In this document: piece by piece, positions 13,281 through 24,984 of the stretch
Numbering within the stretch: position 1 is the stretch's first letter
Layout of the letters: each line of letters opens with the position of its first letter
Assembly: GCA_026419785.1 (NCBI GenBank)
Contig: JAODTK010001043.1
Span: 682,001 to 746,000, forward strand
DNA length: 64,000 bases
Source of the DNA: Sclerodactyla briareus
Lineage: Eukaryota; Echinodermata; Holothuroidea; Dendrochirotida; Sclerodactylidae
Direction: 5' to 3'
Notes under the pieces: model-generated
Database searches by the model: none
Seen by the model: only the letters and a program-made list of their open reading frames with translations
What the model was told of the DNA's origin: nothing
Translations under genes and position numbers: made by a program

Positions 13281-13425
13281 CTCCCCTTGGAAGATACCAC
13301 GCCTTATTGGGATCTGGGCCATGTGTTGCCCGCTTGCTGTGAGGTTAGTGACCCAATTCCGCATAGAACTGTTCATCAGAGTGATACCTTGTGGTCTATC
13401 TTGTGAATTTTCATCGTCTCAATCA
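11765..13425 (-). mobile_element. LINE 3' end, copy 2 (reverse-transcriptase remnant)
   Basis: This minus-strand element is 5'-truncated. Its motif C is MDDLKLYRKKK at about 13168-13136, directly after a stop that replaces the usual aromatic residue. A further open piece covers 12052-12408. The C-terminal part near 12050-11990 reads EVVPVVIGAL before the frame is lost, followed by a poly-A tail (poly-T at 11765-11800 on the + strand). The element cannot make protein as written. Confidence 0.65.
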
Positions 13426-13428
13426 TCC

Positions 13429-13431
13429 ATA

Positions 13432-13464
<33 letters not shown>

Positions 13465-13490
13465 TTATTATTATTATTATTATTATTAAT
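13429..13490. repeat. (TTA/ATT)n microsatellite
   Basis: About twenty trinucleotide ATT units with one slip near 13463. It lies ~250 bp before the exon at 13738, inside the inferred intron. Confidence 0.95.
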
Positions 13491-13737
13491 ATCACACTCG
13501 TTGGTTCGTGTAAATCTATAGGCTCTCTAATCAAGGGTAATCTTACCTTTTTTTCTGTTCTCCGCGTGTTACAATCTCCAAAATCATTTCTATTCTCCTA
13601 TTCAGTTTTGACATCAACCATTCAAATGCATTCGGCTCAACAGCTGTATTTTTTCACCTGAATATTTTATGAATGCGGGATCGAGATTTTCCATAATTGC
13701 TATTTAGACGGTAACATTATCTTCTCATTTTCTTCTG

Positions 13738-14275
13738 GATCACGTCAATGTCAAGCACACATTCCTACTCCGGCATCCCCACCGAATTGCTTTGTCATTT
13801 AGGAAAATTCTTGCCCGTGCTCTCGAACACGAGGGGGACTTGGACGACTTCAATATGAGTTCAGGACATCCTTTGGCCACCTGGGAAAAGCTCTCGGTTG
13901 ACCCACTCCTGAAACTGTGGAAGTATATCCGGGAAAACATCGATCCGAATCCGGTAGTGATTGACGCAGACCGACCTGCAGAGACTAATCCAGAGAAGAT
14001 CCTTAAGAAGTACTGTGAAGCCGTCGGTATTCCCTTCAAGGACAGTTACGTCAATGGGATGCAAGCGACGAGATTGTGAGGAGCTTTCACGGGCCCCTGG
14101 AGCAGCTATCTGGGGAAAAGAGGAACACGCATACGATGCTGCGTTTCTGTCTTCTTGCTTTCGTCCTCTCCAGTCCGAGATACCGGAAACTGTTCCCGAA
14201 AAATGTAAAGGGTACGTAGATGACATCATGGAGGGATATAAGGTGCTGTATGAAACGAGGATCAAACCGGAGTGA
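13738..14275 (+). CDS. Last exon of the sulfotransferase-like protein
   Basis: The exon opens with DHVNVKHTFLLRHPHR and includes LSVDPLLKLWKYIRENIDP, VVIDAD, NPEKILKKYCEAVGIPF and, at the end, YVDDIMEGYKVLYETRIKPE followed by TGA at 14273. The order HTFLxRHP, then VIDAD, then P-x-x-x-x-K-x-Y-C-x-x-x-G-I-P-F is that of a P-loop sulfotransferase-like family expanded in marine deuterostomes. Such proteins are presumed to transfer sulfate from PAPS, but the PAPS loop is not in this window. Two frame slips, near 14055 (a base missing after YVN) and near 14112, divide the exon. Since they fall in otherwise conserved text, I attribute them to sequence error. Nothing resembling another family competes. 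The exact substrate is unknown. Confidence 0.7.
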
Positions 14276-16180
14276 CATTGAAAAAACGACGACGATTCAA
14301 TTGAATAATGCACCACGAACTACAAACATTGTTTCTACGGGCATATTCAACCGACTTTCAACATCAGTCGCCCCTACCTGACGAATGTTCCCCCAATCCG
14401 CACTGGAAGGCGCTGAGGCGGTTGCACTTCTTGCGTTCATACACATACCGGCACCCTTGCACCCATGTTACTCTACCTAGAATTTGTATCAAACAGCGGC
14501 CCTCGTTATCGCACGTATACATTGCCTAAGGTAGTTTCCTTGTGCCATTCGATATGATTATTACTGACTTTCAATACACTGAAAATGCCGCTAGTCAATA
14601 GGGAGCCGCCCGTTGGTTAGAGATTATATAGTAATTGACTGAAATTAGTATTTCATTTCCCTATTATTTATCAGCTAGGAACCCATTTATTGCCTATTAG
14701 CCTTCTTGTTCAACTTGTCTTCAGTAATGAGGCACTGGGTAGTTTTCTCTACACCCGCTGTATGTCCGTCTCAAGCAGGCAACAGTGATCCTGGGGGAAG
14801 GGGAGCTGGTTGGGTATGTATTTCCCCCATGAAAATGGGTGGGTGGCATATAACATAACATATCCCCCCATACATACCTGGGCTAGCATTACTGTTAAGC
14901 CTATCTTTAGTCACCACCATACGCATACCCCTCCTATTGGGTATATTTCTATTTCTTTTGCCTACTGTTCTACTGTTCTACTGTTCTACTGTTCTTCTCC
15001 TCAGTAATGAAGCACTGGGTAGTTTTCCCTACTCTGTTACAGGTTCGTCTCAAGTATATTACGGAACCCTGACCACCCAGCTGCTGCATACTGACGTGGC
15101 GGTGCAAGAAATTTTCAGACAGGGGACAAGGGTTCCCACGGGGGACCGTGCCGTATGTTAGTGCCGTATGATACTACCCCATTCACGATTGTATCAGGAA
15201 TAATTCCATGAGTCTGTGGGTAGGCAATGGGAAGGGTTCACCACAAATCTATTTTGTTCTTACTACTAGACCTGACCCTTAAAATACCCATGCTCAATTT
15301 GTTAACCCACCATAAATGTTTTTGCCTTCCTCCTCTCGAACCAAATTACAGTATAATAATTTGGAATACAATTTTAGTATACATTGTGTTGTTGTCTTCA
15401 TTTCACACTCAAGTGTTTCTTCCAAGAATGATAGAAACATCACTTTCACTTTTTTTCTTCCGGAAATTGGTATTCATGGACCCAGCCCTATAAGTTGCGG
15501 GTAATAAAAAAACGAAGAAGTACAAGTTAATCTAATGAAGACTTGATGCAGAGCTTCACCAGAGTATAATATCTTCAAATATATCGTCCATCGACCAATT
15601 CAAACGACGTGACGAACTTAACCATCGGATCGTTCTGAAAATTTAGGCCTATACCCGGGGCCCATTACCAAGACACAAAGATGATTATCGTGGATCATAT
15701 AGACTGTGAAATACTGTCTCAGCCAGTCAGTCAATAGTTCGTGAGCCTTTGAACCAATAATGAGAACAGCTGCAAGCGTCGCTGCTTCTCTGAGAAAAGC
15801 CGCAAAAATTAATTCATGTTCAATTACTACTCTGTTCAAATGCAAGCAGCACCAAGTAACTCTTCTGGCTTGTGAGCATCGAAAGACGGGTTGGGCAATC
15901 GCAGATTCGTCTCCTCTTTGAGACTATCTTTCACACAGAGCACAGCGCGCTACTTCCAAACGGTGATATACTTTGCTAACATGTTGTAGGTGTCTGGAAA
16001 TAAGCAGCCCTCTGCTCATATACTTTCACGAGGCAACTGCTTTGGCAGCTATTGCTGAAATTACATGATGAAATTACAAGGGTTCCAAATTATTGAAATA
16101 TCTGTGATGGGGGGCCCATAATATTTCTTGGGTCGGCGCCCCTTTCACCCCCCCCCCTTGCGCCTGTTGTTCTCCGCTTG
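14276..16180. other. Downstream of the sulfotransferase-like gene; no further gene
   Basis: This is the likely 3' UTR and intergenic DNA. No AATAAA was found soon after the stop; only AATAAT occurs at 14303. Short open frames here overlap on both strands and show no recognisable domain. Confidence 0.4.
14700..15065. repeat. Direct repeat pair with an internal 8-bp minisatellite
   Basis: The phrase TCAGTAATGAGGCACTGGGT at 14720 recurs as TCAGTAATGAAGCACTGGGT at 15001, both followed by AGTTTTC, a pyrimidine stretch and CGTCTCAAG. Directly before the second copy is TACTGTTC repeated four times (14963-14994). Confidence 0.8.
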
Positions 16181-16183
16181 TCA

Positions 16184-16230
16184 TTCTATCTATCTATCTA
16201 TCTATCTTCTATCTATCTATCTATCTATCT

Positions 16231-16279
<49 letters not shown>

Positions 16280-16285
16280 TCTATT
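16184..16285. repeat. (TCTA)n microsatellite
   Basis: About 100 bp of TCTA units with two slips (TCTTCTATC at 16204 and 16229). Confidence 0.95.
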
Positions 16286-16309
16286 CCGTGAACATTTGCC
16301 TCCTTTTGG

Positions 16310-17410
16310 CCGGTGTTCCGTCTTCGACGGATGTTGACCAAACTTGGACACAATGTTTATTGACTGTTGGGACATCTTCGACCCCAAGAAGGTTAAGGTC
16401 GAAGGTCATTAAAGGGGCGCAATAGGCCATTATGTGCAAAATCTTCAAAATTATCTCCCTGTATCCCTCCTCCCACAAAGTGCATTAGATTCCCTGAAAT
16501 CATGTTCATTGGGTGGTGCTACTTTCAGCTTGGACACAGCTTTGTGATGCAACGTCATATAGCGCCAGCAGAGTGAAAATACTAAAGTTGCTGAAAAGAT
16601 TATAGGCTCCCAAGCAGTCATCCTTTTATGGAGTTGCTAAACGGAATACAATGTTCATTGACACTTGAGACATTTTCGTCCATGTGAAGATCAATGTTAA
16701 AGGCCGATAAAGGGGTACAATAGGCCATTGTGTGAATTGCTTTTCTGGCCCCCAATTGGTCGTTCTTCGATGGATGTCGATCAAACTTTGAGCAGTGTCC
16801 ATTAACCATCGGGGCATCTTTGATCCCAGAAGGTAAAAGTCGAATCATTAAAGGGGCACAATAGACCTTTGTGTGCAAAATTCAAAATGTACCTCCTCTA
16901 ACAAAGTGCATTAGATTTTATTAAAATCATGTCATAATGTTCCTTGAGTGCTGCTCTCAGCTTGTATACAGATTTCTGATGCGATGTCATATAGTGCCAT
17001 CAGAGTTAAAACAGTAACATGTGGTGAAAATCTGTTTAATGCCCCCTGCAGTCATTCTTGATGAGTCTTTGCTCAACTTGGTCCAACGTTCATTTATTCT
17101 TGGGACATGTTTGACATGTGAAGGTCAAGGTCAAAGGTCATTGACACATTAGGCCACTGTGTTGAATTTCCTTCGTTGCATTCTTCATTCTTCGATGGAT
17201 GTTGACCAAACTTAGTTGCAGAGATCATTGACTGCTGTGGCATCTTTGACTTTGTGTAGGGTCAACCCCACGGGAAAGTCATTAAAGGAGTACAAAGAGC
17301 CATTGTGTTTTAGGCTCCCAAATATTTATTCCTTGTGGATACAGTGATTATTGAAAACTGGGGCATCTGACCATGCGAATTGTCAAGGTCAAAGTTCATT
17401 GAAGAGGCAT
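16310..17410. repeat. Array of ~440-bp degenerate tandem units
   Basis: Units at about 16310, 16755 and 17185 open with TTCTTCGATGGATGTTGACC-like text. They continue with a GGCATCTTTGA block and AAGGTCAAAGGTCATTAAAG and then a CAAAGTGCATTAGATT block. Half-units at 16620 and 17060 alternate with them. Related single units occur at 1540-2000. Confidence 0.75.
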
Positions 17411-18814
17411 AATATAATAATCTATCAATTAAGTAAATAATTAATTGCTCTTCTGAATCTCACACACTGCTATTTGACATATTTATGTTCACCCAGCGTC
17501 ATATCAATTACACTGACACACTGATCACCCAAATTGCTCCTCAAAATGGACTACCGGGGGCACGCCACATATAGCCGTCCCCATTGACCTACCACAACTA
17601 AACTGACTATGTTCCACCAGCTGCTGAACCCAGCAGAACATACTTCCAGGGATGAGCCACCCACCATTTTAAACCTGACATTCATACCTGTCATGCTGTC
17701 ATGGCACTTTCAATTCACCATACCGCAACGGTTTAGATTCTCCCCAGGGTCCCCTGGGTCTTTTCAGGCTATTTCCGATCGAGACTGCCGGCAGTCGGAA
17801 AATCAGATTTTCCAGCATCCAAGTGTCAATTAAGAAAATGGTCAGAATTTTTTTTTTTTTTTTTTTTTTTGAATGTGATACATTCAAATATGACCTGTCC
17901 ACCGCGTGGACCTAGCAGGGATCGGAAATTGCTCTTAAGAGCGCTCCGATGTAAATTATTTTTTTTTAAGGGTAACTTATGGCTGGCGGAGGAACACCAG
18001 CTCTATATGTGGTATGCTGCCTGGTATGTAAAACAATACTGTTTATCAGTGTGTGGGGGAACTTATACTCGGTAATCACAGTGTGGAGCCTCCGTATTAG
18101 GACTACGCAAGGAAGTGTTAACTGGAGGTGCACGGTGATCACGATTATCATTTTACTCTGAAGTTTTGCTCATCCCAACCACTCAGGTATGTACCTTTAC
18201 TTTAACTTACCAATAGGACCATAACTACTCAGGGACCATGGAGGTGGTTCAGTAGGCAGTATTACCATCGTAAGTATCAGTTTTTGATAATTCCTTCCTT
18301 TTTTTTTCTTTTCCAGTGGGCACTTATGTATTAATTTCAGCATTGTCCAGGATACACATACAGTATAGTATGGGCTGCCTAACACAGGTACTGTGGGAGG
18401 AGCCGGGCACCGGTCAGTAGGTACCTGTAGGGTTTATTTACAGGGGCGTATGTATGGTTCGTCAACCCGGGCTAGTCATTATTTAAGCGTAGCGCCACCA
18501 AAGTTGGCGCGGAGCGAAGCAGAAATTTTTGGTGTTTCGACCCCTCTCAGATCGCCAGGAATAACCGAGAGGGACCACTCAAACTCACATTATCGGTTGG
18601 AAACGAAGTGCCTGTGCCTCGTGTTGGAATGGCACTAAAATAAAAAATCTATGCGCTCCAACTGTACTATGTTTGAATCTGATGGTTGTGGTTCTTCTCC
18701 AGGCATAACATAAATGCCTAGCCAAAGTCATACAAGGGAACACAACACTAGATTCCCCAGCCCATCAGCCCAACAGTTAGGCCCGACACTAAAACAACCC
18801 CGCTCATGGTAACA
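17411..18814. other. No gene seen; poly-T tract and a poly-G family scrap
   Basis: It contains a 23-base poly-T (17848-17870). At 18443-18525 there is a fragment of the dispersed family marked by CAGGGGCGTA and a nearby GCGCCACC...GGCGCGGAGCG inverted motif. Otherwise it shows no coding or RNA signal. Confidence 0.5.
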
Positions 18815-19560
18815 TGACGAGAAAGTGACATTTTACGCAAACGATCCGTCTCCCCCTTGTTGCGGGGTTTCATTGTGCAATAGAAGAGTAGCCTACTGTA
18901 GTCACCTCACCACCATCTCTCTCTCTCTCTCTCTCTGATGCCCCCCTCACAGGCATCTGAATGCACGATTAGGGGCGTCGATCCGTTTCGAAAAATGGTG
19001 TGAGGGGGACGAAGTGGACTGGAATTGACTATCTATTCGGAACGCCGCCATTGGTTGGTGCGTAGCGTTCCGTGAGAATTTGAACTTTCAATACCCCATA
19101 TATCGCTGGAAAGAGCACTTGCCGGGCTCAAATGCGAGCATCTAGATACGCAATTTTAACGAAGGAAGAATGTTGAAAATTTGTCACTGCAAGGATATAG
19201 GCGGATAATTATAGTTGCAAATGCACATGACGAGCAGTGACATTTTTACGCAAACGATCCGTCTCCCCCTTGTTGCGGGGTTTCATTGTGCATAGAAGAG
19301 TAGCCTACTGTAGTCACCTCACCACCATCTCTCTCTCTCTCTCTGTGATGCCCCCCGATGCCCCCCTCACAGGCATCTGAATGCACGATTAGGGGCGTCG
19401 ATCCGTTCCGAAAAATGGGTGAGGGGGACGAAGTGGACTGGAATTGACTATCTATTCGGAACGCCGCCATTGGTTGGTGCGTAGCGTTCCGTGAGAATTT
19501 GGACTTTTAATACCCCATATATCGCTGGAAAGAGCACATGCCGGGCTCAGATAATTATAG
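18815..19560. repeat. Recent ~410-bp tandem duplication with (CT)n
   Basis: Copy 1 (18815-19225) and copy 2 (19228-19560) are nearly identical over more than 300 bp. This includes ACGCAAACGATCCGTCTCCC (18838 and 19249), a CT dinucleotide run of differing length (18918 and 19329) and GGAACGCCGCCATTGGTTGG (19039 and 19457). They are much closer to each other than the other duplicated pairs in the window. Confidence 0.9.
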
Positions 19561-21175
19561 CTGCACAGCATCCACGGCCTCAGCTCCATATTCTTGTGAA
19601 ACAAAAAATGCCAGCAAGTGATTGCGAACTATATACCAAGAACCCGAGTGCAAGTTGACAATTTACGTAAACAGGTGGAGCTAGGAACCCAATCCCCTTC
19701 TTTTAGCCCTTAATATCTGACCGGCAAAGGAAAAATATGTGAACTATGTGCAGTCCCCGCTGGCTAGGCTTAGTTTATTTTTGTTTGCTAGTGTGGATTA
19801 GATTTTGCAATTACCAACCACCCCAATTAGTCTCCCCACAGCAATTCCCATTGAGCTCATTGTGAGAAAGGTTTGTTTACATTAATACTTACCCCTATCA
19901 CTGCAAGACTCAGCAGCCCTGGAAGGGTACTGACTTTTTTCTGTCAGGCAGAGCACTTAGGTGGAATGAATAGAGGCAATGTGGGGGGGGGGGGGGGCAC
20001 ACAGCAGTTCTGTGGAAAGATCTGTCATCACCTTTTCAATGTGTAGATGTGACTGGACTTGTTCTCTGTGGAGGGAAACACAGCCATGGTGGAAATGAAA
20101 TTAGGCAAGGGGGACTCCCACGCTGTTCCGAGTGTGTTTCCACTGTTCACTGCTACAGGCCCAGAAATGAGTTGTGCTGGTTACATATAGAGTTGTGCTG
20201 GGTAAACAAATACGGTCGTGAAATAAATTTCGCTGGGTACATATAAATTGGGCTGGGCACATATAGCAAATATTTTTCAAAGTCATTCCAGGTGATGTGG
20301 TGATGTAAGCAAAGGTCAATTACATGTGACCATATAATGAATGTGGAATGGTGAAGAACATGCGTGTATTAGAATAGAGGAATTTTGCCGCAGAGCTACT
20401 TTCGACTTGCGCTGTTGTCAACTTAGTTACTCAAAGGTTTACAGCAGAACGAGTATGCAGTTTACTAGCTAGGGCTAACTGTAAAGCATGTGTAATGCCA
20501 CAGACAGACGAGAAACTCGTAAGCACAACCTCAACGATAACGATTTCTAGATCGGATCTCCTTGGAGTCTGTTTGAAGCTCGGCAGCTGCATAGAGGCAG
20601 CTTATAGTCCAACTTTTTTCAAAAGATTGTAAACGTTTTAATTTATGCCCAAATTTGGAATGCCACTCATACCTTACCAGTTAGAGGACGGGTGGTAGTA
20701 GAGGTGTTTCCATGACTCCTTGGACCATTTTAAGCCGTTACAAAGATGATTTGACCCAAAATGGCCATGTCGGGGGTTTGTTATATTATAATGTTGTTAC
20801 CTGCTATCTATCTCCATGCTTCGCTGTTTATTCAACTGACAATCAAACGACACGTATGTCTTTTAGGCCGTATTACTTGTCTTTGTTTTTCTATATAAAT
20901 TCTGCGCTATTGTCCATTCGAATAGGGATTTAAGCTCAAATTTCACGAGTATTTTATTTCATTCTAAATCCTTCTCATTTCCTGTGAAAATACCGGACAT
21001 TTCTTTCTGTTCCACTGTTTCGAACGCGTTTTCTCTCTTGAACTTCCTCTGGCTTGATTTGTCAATCAGAAAGCAACACAAATCTTGCTTTAAAAAAAAC
21101 GGTATCCGCATGGCGGCCCGGTCCCGTGCCTTTTAGCAGAAACAGAGACAGTAATCTGGCAACGTCCTTATCGTG
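19561..21175. other. No gene seen; contains a 15-base poly-G and a short minisatellite
   Basis: Poly-G at 19982-19996. Between 20165 and 20270 the phrase GTGCTGGGTACATATA or close variants occurs four times at 25-35-bp intervals. The rest is unremarkable. Confidence 0.5.
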
Positions 21176-21177
21176 GG

Positions 21178-21252
21178 CTGCTATTGTTGGCTGGTATTGC
21201 TTATTGTTGGCTGGCATTATTGCTTATCGTTGGCTGGTATTGTTGGCTTTGT
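21178..21252. repeat. Minisatellite, ~21-24 bp units
   Basis: About three and a half units of TATTGTTGGCTGGTATTGCT, with small variations. Confidence 0.85.
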
Positions 21253-21459
21253 TATTCGCGGCCACCTTCCACCTTTCCTATACTGCGGAGGCTAGGTCTC
21301 ATCCATCTTCAGAAGTGGGGGGGGGGGGGGTTTCAACAGCCAACCTAGAGTTTTGTGCCCACCTCGGGTGTACTTGCAGGTGGGCGATTCATGCCACAGA
21401 CTTGTGAAGGAGTGGAAGAAAGAACCTTTTCCAACGTGATTCCCCCCCCCCTTTTTACC

Positions 21460-21770
21460 CTTACTTATACCAGTCCTTTCTGGGTCCAGTTGGGACCTCT
21501 AGTGGACAAATAGCTCTATCCCCTTTTGTTTGGAGCTTGTCAAACTCTAAACATCTAGACAATCGCCTGAGGGATATATCCTGGAGAGTTGTTGATGGAG
21601 TTTTGGTTACTAACCAGCTCCGTCTCTCCAGTGGGGTTTGGGCAATGGTAGGTTCTCCTTGGGAGAACTGTAGGAGTGGTGCGACCATGGGGCATCTATT
21701 GCTAGAGTGTTCCTCCCACTGGAACTGGTTTGGAACAGGTATAGTACTCAGGTTTTTAAGTTTAACTGCT
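21460..21770 (+). mobile_element. Fragment of L1/Tx1-like LINE ORF2 C-terminus
   Basis: The translation holds RDISWRVVDGVLVTNQLRLS, and further on HLLLECS followed by W. These pieces correspond in order to those at 29540-29710 of the larger + strand LINE (KDISWRLAHGVLIMTNHF and HLLLQCS). It is therefore the 3' end of a related but diverged element. It is cut at ~21770-21860, where a poly-C run and then an opposite-strand LINE begin. Confidence 0.65.
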
Positions 21771-21869
21771 CCAATGGATGGGCCTTTTGTGCCTTGTCGT
21801 TTTCGGCATTCACCACCAAGAGGCTGCCCCCCCCCCCCCCCTCGCGGTTGGAGATACTGCTTTTAAGGT

Positions 21870-23840
21870 GAGAAGTATTAGGCTCCCAAAGACACTTACC
21901 TCGTGTCTGTCCAACCGTAATTGGAAGACGGACACTGGAATGGTCGTTCCAAACAATGGAACAATAGCTGAAATCGGTAACCGATCCTTTCAACTGATTC
22001 GAGATAAGAAAAAAATCAAGTCTACAATGAATAGACGGATCTACGCTAGAATGCCAAGTATACTGCAAAGTTTTGGGCCGTCGCTCCCCGCCAAATTCAA
22101 TATAAACTCGTGATTCTGTGATGCCCTAATCACCTCCAATTGAACGTTAAAATTAGTACGAGGATTCCCACCTGTTTTATCCATATCTAAATTCATAACA
22201 AAATTGAAATCTCCTCCCCATATGGATGGGTGCCATGCCCAATGAAATGATATAATATTATCAATAGACTTGAATCAAAATCAAATCGGTATCATTGACT
22301 TTAATATATGAAACAATGGAGCGCCCATGAATGTCATAAAATTATTTCATGAGGGAATATCTAAAGTTCGGATTTACAAGAAAAGCTACACCTCTGCTAA
22401 TATTGGTACCGTGAGATAAATAAATACTACCACCCCATTCATGCAACCAGTATGAATAATCTTTCGATGTAGAATGGGTTTCCTGTAGGAAAATTAAATC
22501 ATTGTTATGAGCATTCGAATATGTGAAAAATTCCATTCTCTTTCTACATACCTCTAACGCACGCCGTATTCAGGACATATTTTTAATCAGAAAAACTCAT
22601 ACTACAGCTTTGCCGGAAAATCAAAATATCATTTCAACAAAGTGTATTTTTCTTTGAAATTTCATTAAGATGAAGGTCTTTGGCTATGAAGTTTATCGAA
22701 ATGGTTAAAAAATGAAATAAAAACACAACCGCGCCAATACGGATCTCGGTGACGGCTGTGAAGGTCATCCGGTGGTGACCACTGAACAGGCAAAAACACC
22801 AGGCTGGTCATATTCTATGACCAAAGCGTCATTGATAGCCTGTCGTGAAAATGTGTCCGCTGGAATGTTCTATATAATGTCAGTGAGTAGATTCCATATT
22901 ATATTGCGTCTAGGTTGTGAATACGTAGGGTTTCCCAGTAGAATCTCTCCACTTCCCAAATGTGAACCTCAACTTTGTCCACCCACGTAGAGCGCAGCGC
23001 CTCCTTGGACCAACGTCTCTTTTCCGTTAAGTCCTGTCTCGTTAAATCGTCGGTCACATAGTGGGTCTCATCTGCAAACTCACGACGCTGGCACTTTAAT
23101 GCCTGAATCTTATCAGGATAAAAAGCCAGCTTCACCAGGAGGTGTCGGGGGTGTACCGGGTTCGCCCTCCCATCCTCTAATTCGTCCCCGTTCATCTTAG
23201 CATCCTCGACGCCAATCTTTGCAAAAGTGTTTTTGCAACTTCAAAACAGTTTTCCGCATCACTACCGGGTATCGACGATTCGAATGTTATTTCGTCGGGT
23301 CATCCTCTCTTGTATGTTGATCAAATCTGACTGTTCCTTATTCACTCGTTCTAATTGCTCAATGCGTCCTCTCTAACCTGTAACATTTTATCTGGTCGTT
23401 ATCTAGAGATTCAGTTTTTCAACCCGAACATTTCAGTTGCTTTCTGAAAATCACTTTCCACCTTTCGCATGGTCTCATTGATTTGTTGTATGTCCTTCGT
23501 AACTTGCTTGAGATCGTCCAGCGGTGTTTGATCATATCAGACCTCGCGTCTGAGCTTGCGGGCTGGTCTCCTGCTGTTGCATAATCACGGAGTGTCCGTG
23601 TACGCCTAGGCCTAGCTCTCTCGCGTTTCAAGGTGGGTCCTTTTATCTGTGATTTGGTTCTCATCTTTGCGGAGTCTTCCAAATCCAGGGGGTCCTGATT
23701 GCTCCACGAAACATCGATTTGCCTGGAACGATGGATATGCATTCCTGAGACTCAGAACGGGTAAGTAAATATTGAGCGGAATACACATGGTCTCACATAA
23801 TTGTGAGTAGGAGTCGGCCCTTTGGGTTGCCAACTTCCTT
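21870..23840 (-). mobile_element. 5' part of an L1/Tx1-like LINE, minus strand
   Basis: Reading the minus strand from 23840 downward there is an ORF1-like protein. Its 107-codon basic N-terminal part is at 23742-23419. A coiled-coil-like gap follows, then a C-terminal part at 23195-22899 with RHLLVKLAFYPDKIQALK, as in L1-type ORF1 RNA-binding domains. The start of ORF2 follows: NDLIFLQETHSTSKDYSYW (22510-22454) is the early endonuclease motif with catalytic glutamate, and NDHSSVRLPI (~21945-21916) is the late endonuclease SDH-type motif with N for S. The reverse transcriptase is absent, so the element lost its 3' two thirds where it abuts the + strand fragment. Frames are broken in several places. 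Confidence 0.65.
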
Positions 23841-24984
23841 CTCTGCTTTTATTGACTGCTTTTATTGACTGCCATCAGCAAGAAATTATATCTGGAAGAG
23901 CAGATGCCGTCTCATTTTTTACGAAGAACAATTTCCGGCAGATGCCATTATTTCTCTTGCCCAGGGGGACATGCAACTCCGTATGGAAGCCGACCATGCG
24001 AGGCTCCCAGCTTTTGATTTCAGGAAGCGGTGGCGTGGAGCCTATCTTGTACAATCGGGACGGTGGTTCCGCGTATGAAGTGGGTCTAACTTCCCCCACA
24101 CCCAATCCGTCCCAGTGGTCGGGAGTTGACTTGTTTTGACTATTGGTTTTTTTAAGGTTGGGTGGTTTCCTTTGCGTCAGGGTTGTTTGTTGTAGTTATA
24201 GCAAGCCTCTTTTGTGTCCTGTGCAGTTTACATATTATTGTCCTTTGTTTTTTTTATAGTCATTTCTTTCCATAGGGCTGTTGCAAGTTCTACTTGTGTT
24301 TCTGCTTTCGACAGCTGTTAGCTGTTGTTTCTTAGTTGGCTATTGTCCCGTGACCATTTCTTGTCACGTTAGGCACACACACAATCCATTTTGCATCGCC
24401 ATGAAGCAACTTGCCTTGCCCTAGCAGACGACAGAGGTGACGTCACCGCCAGACGCCAGCAGGTCACACCTTTCGCGGGCCCGGGAGATCTGATGATTGC
24501 GGCATCAGCGGGAAAATTTTCAGTTTGTTCCCGCCCGTATCCGGGTTGCACTGCTCTCACGGATACTCCTCCAGGCTCCACCAGAGCCTCATGTCCTGTC
24601 CTCCTTATGCATGCGTCAAAGAGAACTTTGCAGAGATTTCAGTTCAGTTGCGTCGCGAGGACGGACGCCTTCTTCGTCGCAGTTTTCCTGAGTTTTCCTT
24701 TATCCTTTGTTAAATTTTCCTTGTGTTGCTGCCTCCTTGCAGCATAGTCTATAGCCGGCTATAGTATAGGGCGTTAGGCGTAGCTTTGTGTATAGGCTAT
24801 CTGTGTTCTGAAGGTCTAGCCTAGCTTAGGGCTTGGGCGTTAGCCTGTGTGGGGCCGTGTTGTATACTGGGACTCGTTTTTTCAAGCGTGGTTATAGTGT
24901 TGTATAGTGGCTGGTAGGATATTCTTTATTCTATTATTACTTGTAGGCAGTACTTTCTTGGGGTTTTCAGGTTTTTAGGGGTGT

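Larger units (their letters stand above)
6690..13737 (+). other. Inferred ~7 kb intron of the sulfotransferase-like gene
   Basis: It starts with GTAAGG at 6690. The 3' side has a pyrimidine-rich tract (CTTCTCATTTTCTTCTG, 13721-13737). No AG sits directly before the GAT codon at 13738. Either a base is missing there, or the acceptor is the AG at 13754-13755, which also keeps phase 0. The interior is almost wholly repeats and LINE fragments, listed separately. Confidence 0.5.

Noticed and set aside
13861-14316. 151-codon minus-strand open frame
   Set aside because: It is the shadow of the + strand sulfotransferase-like exon, which carries conserved motifs and splice-compatible borders.
24391-24747. 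118-codon frame as a separate gene
   Set aside because: It lies in the leader of the + strand LINE, overlaps other frames and has no recognisable domain.
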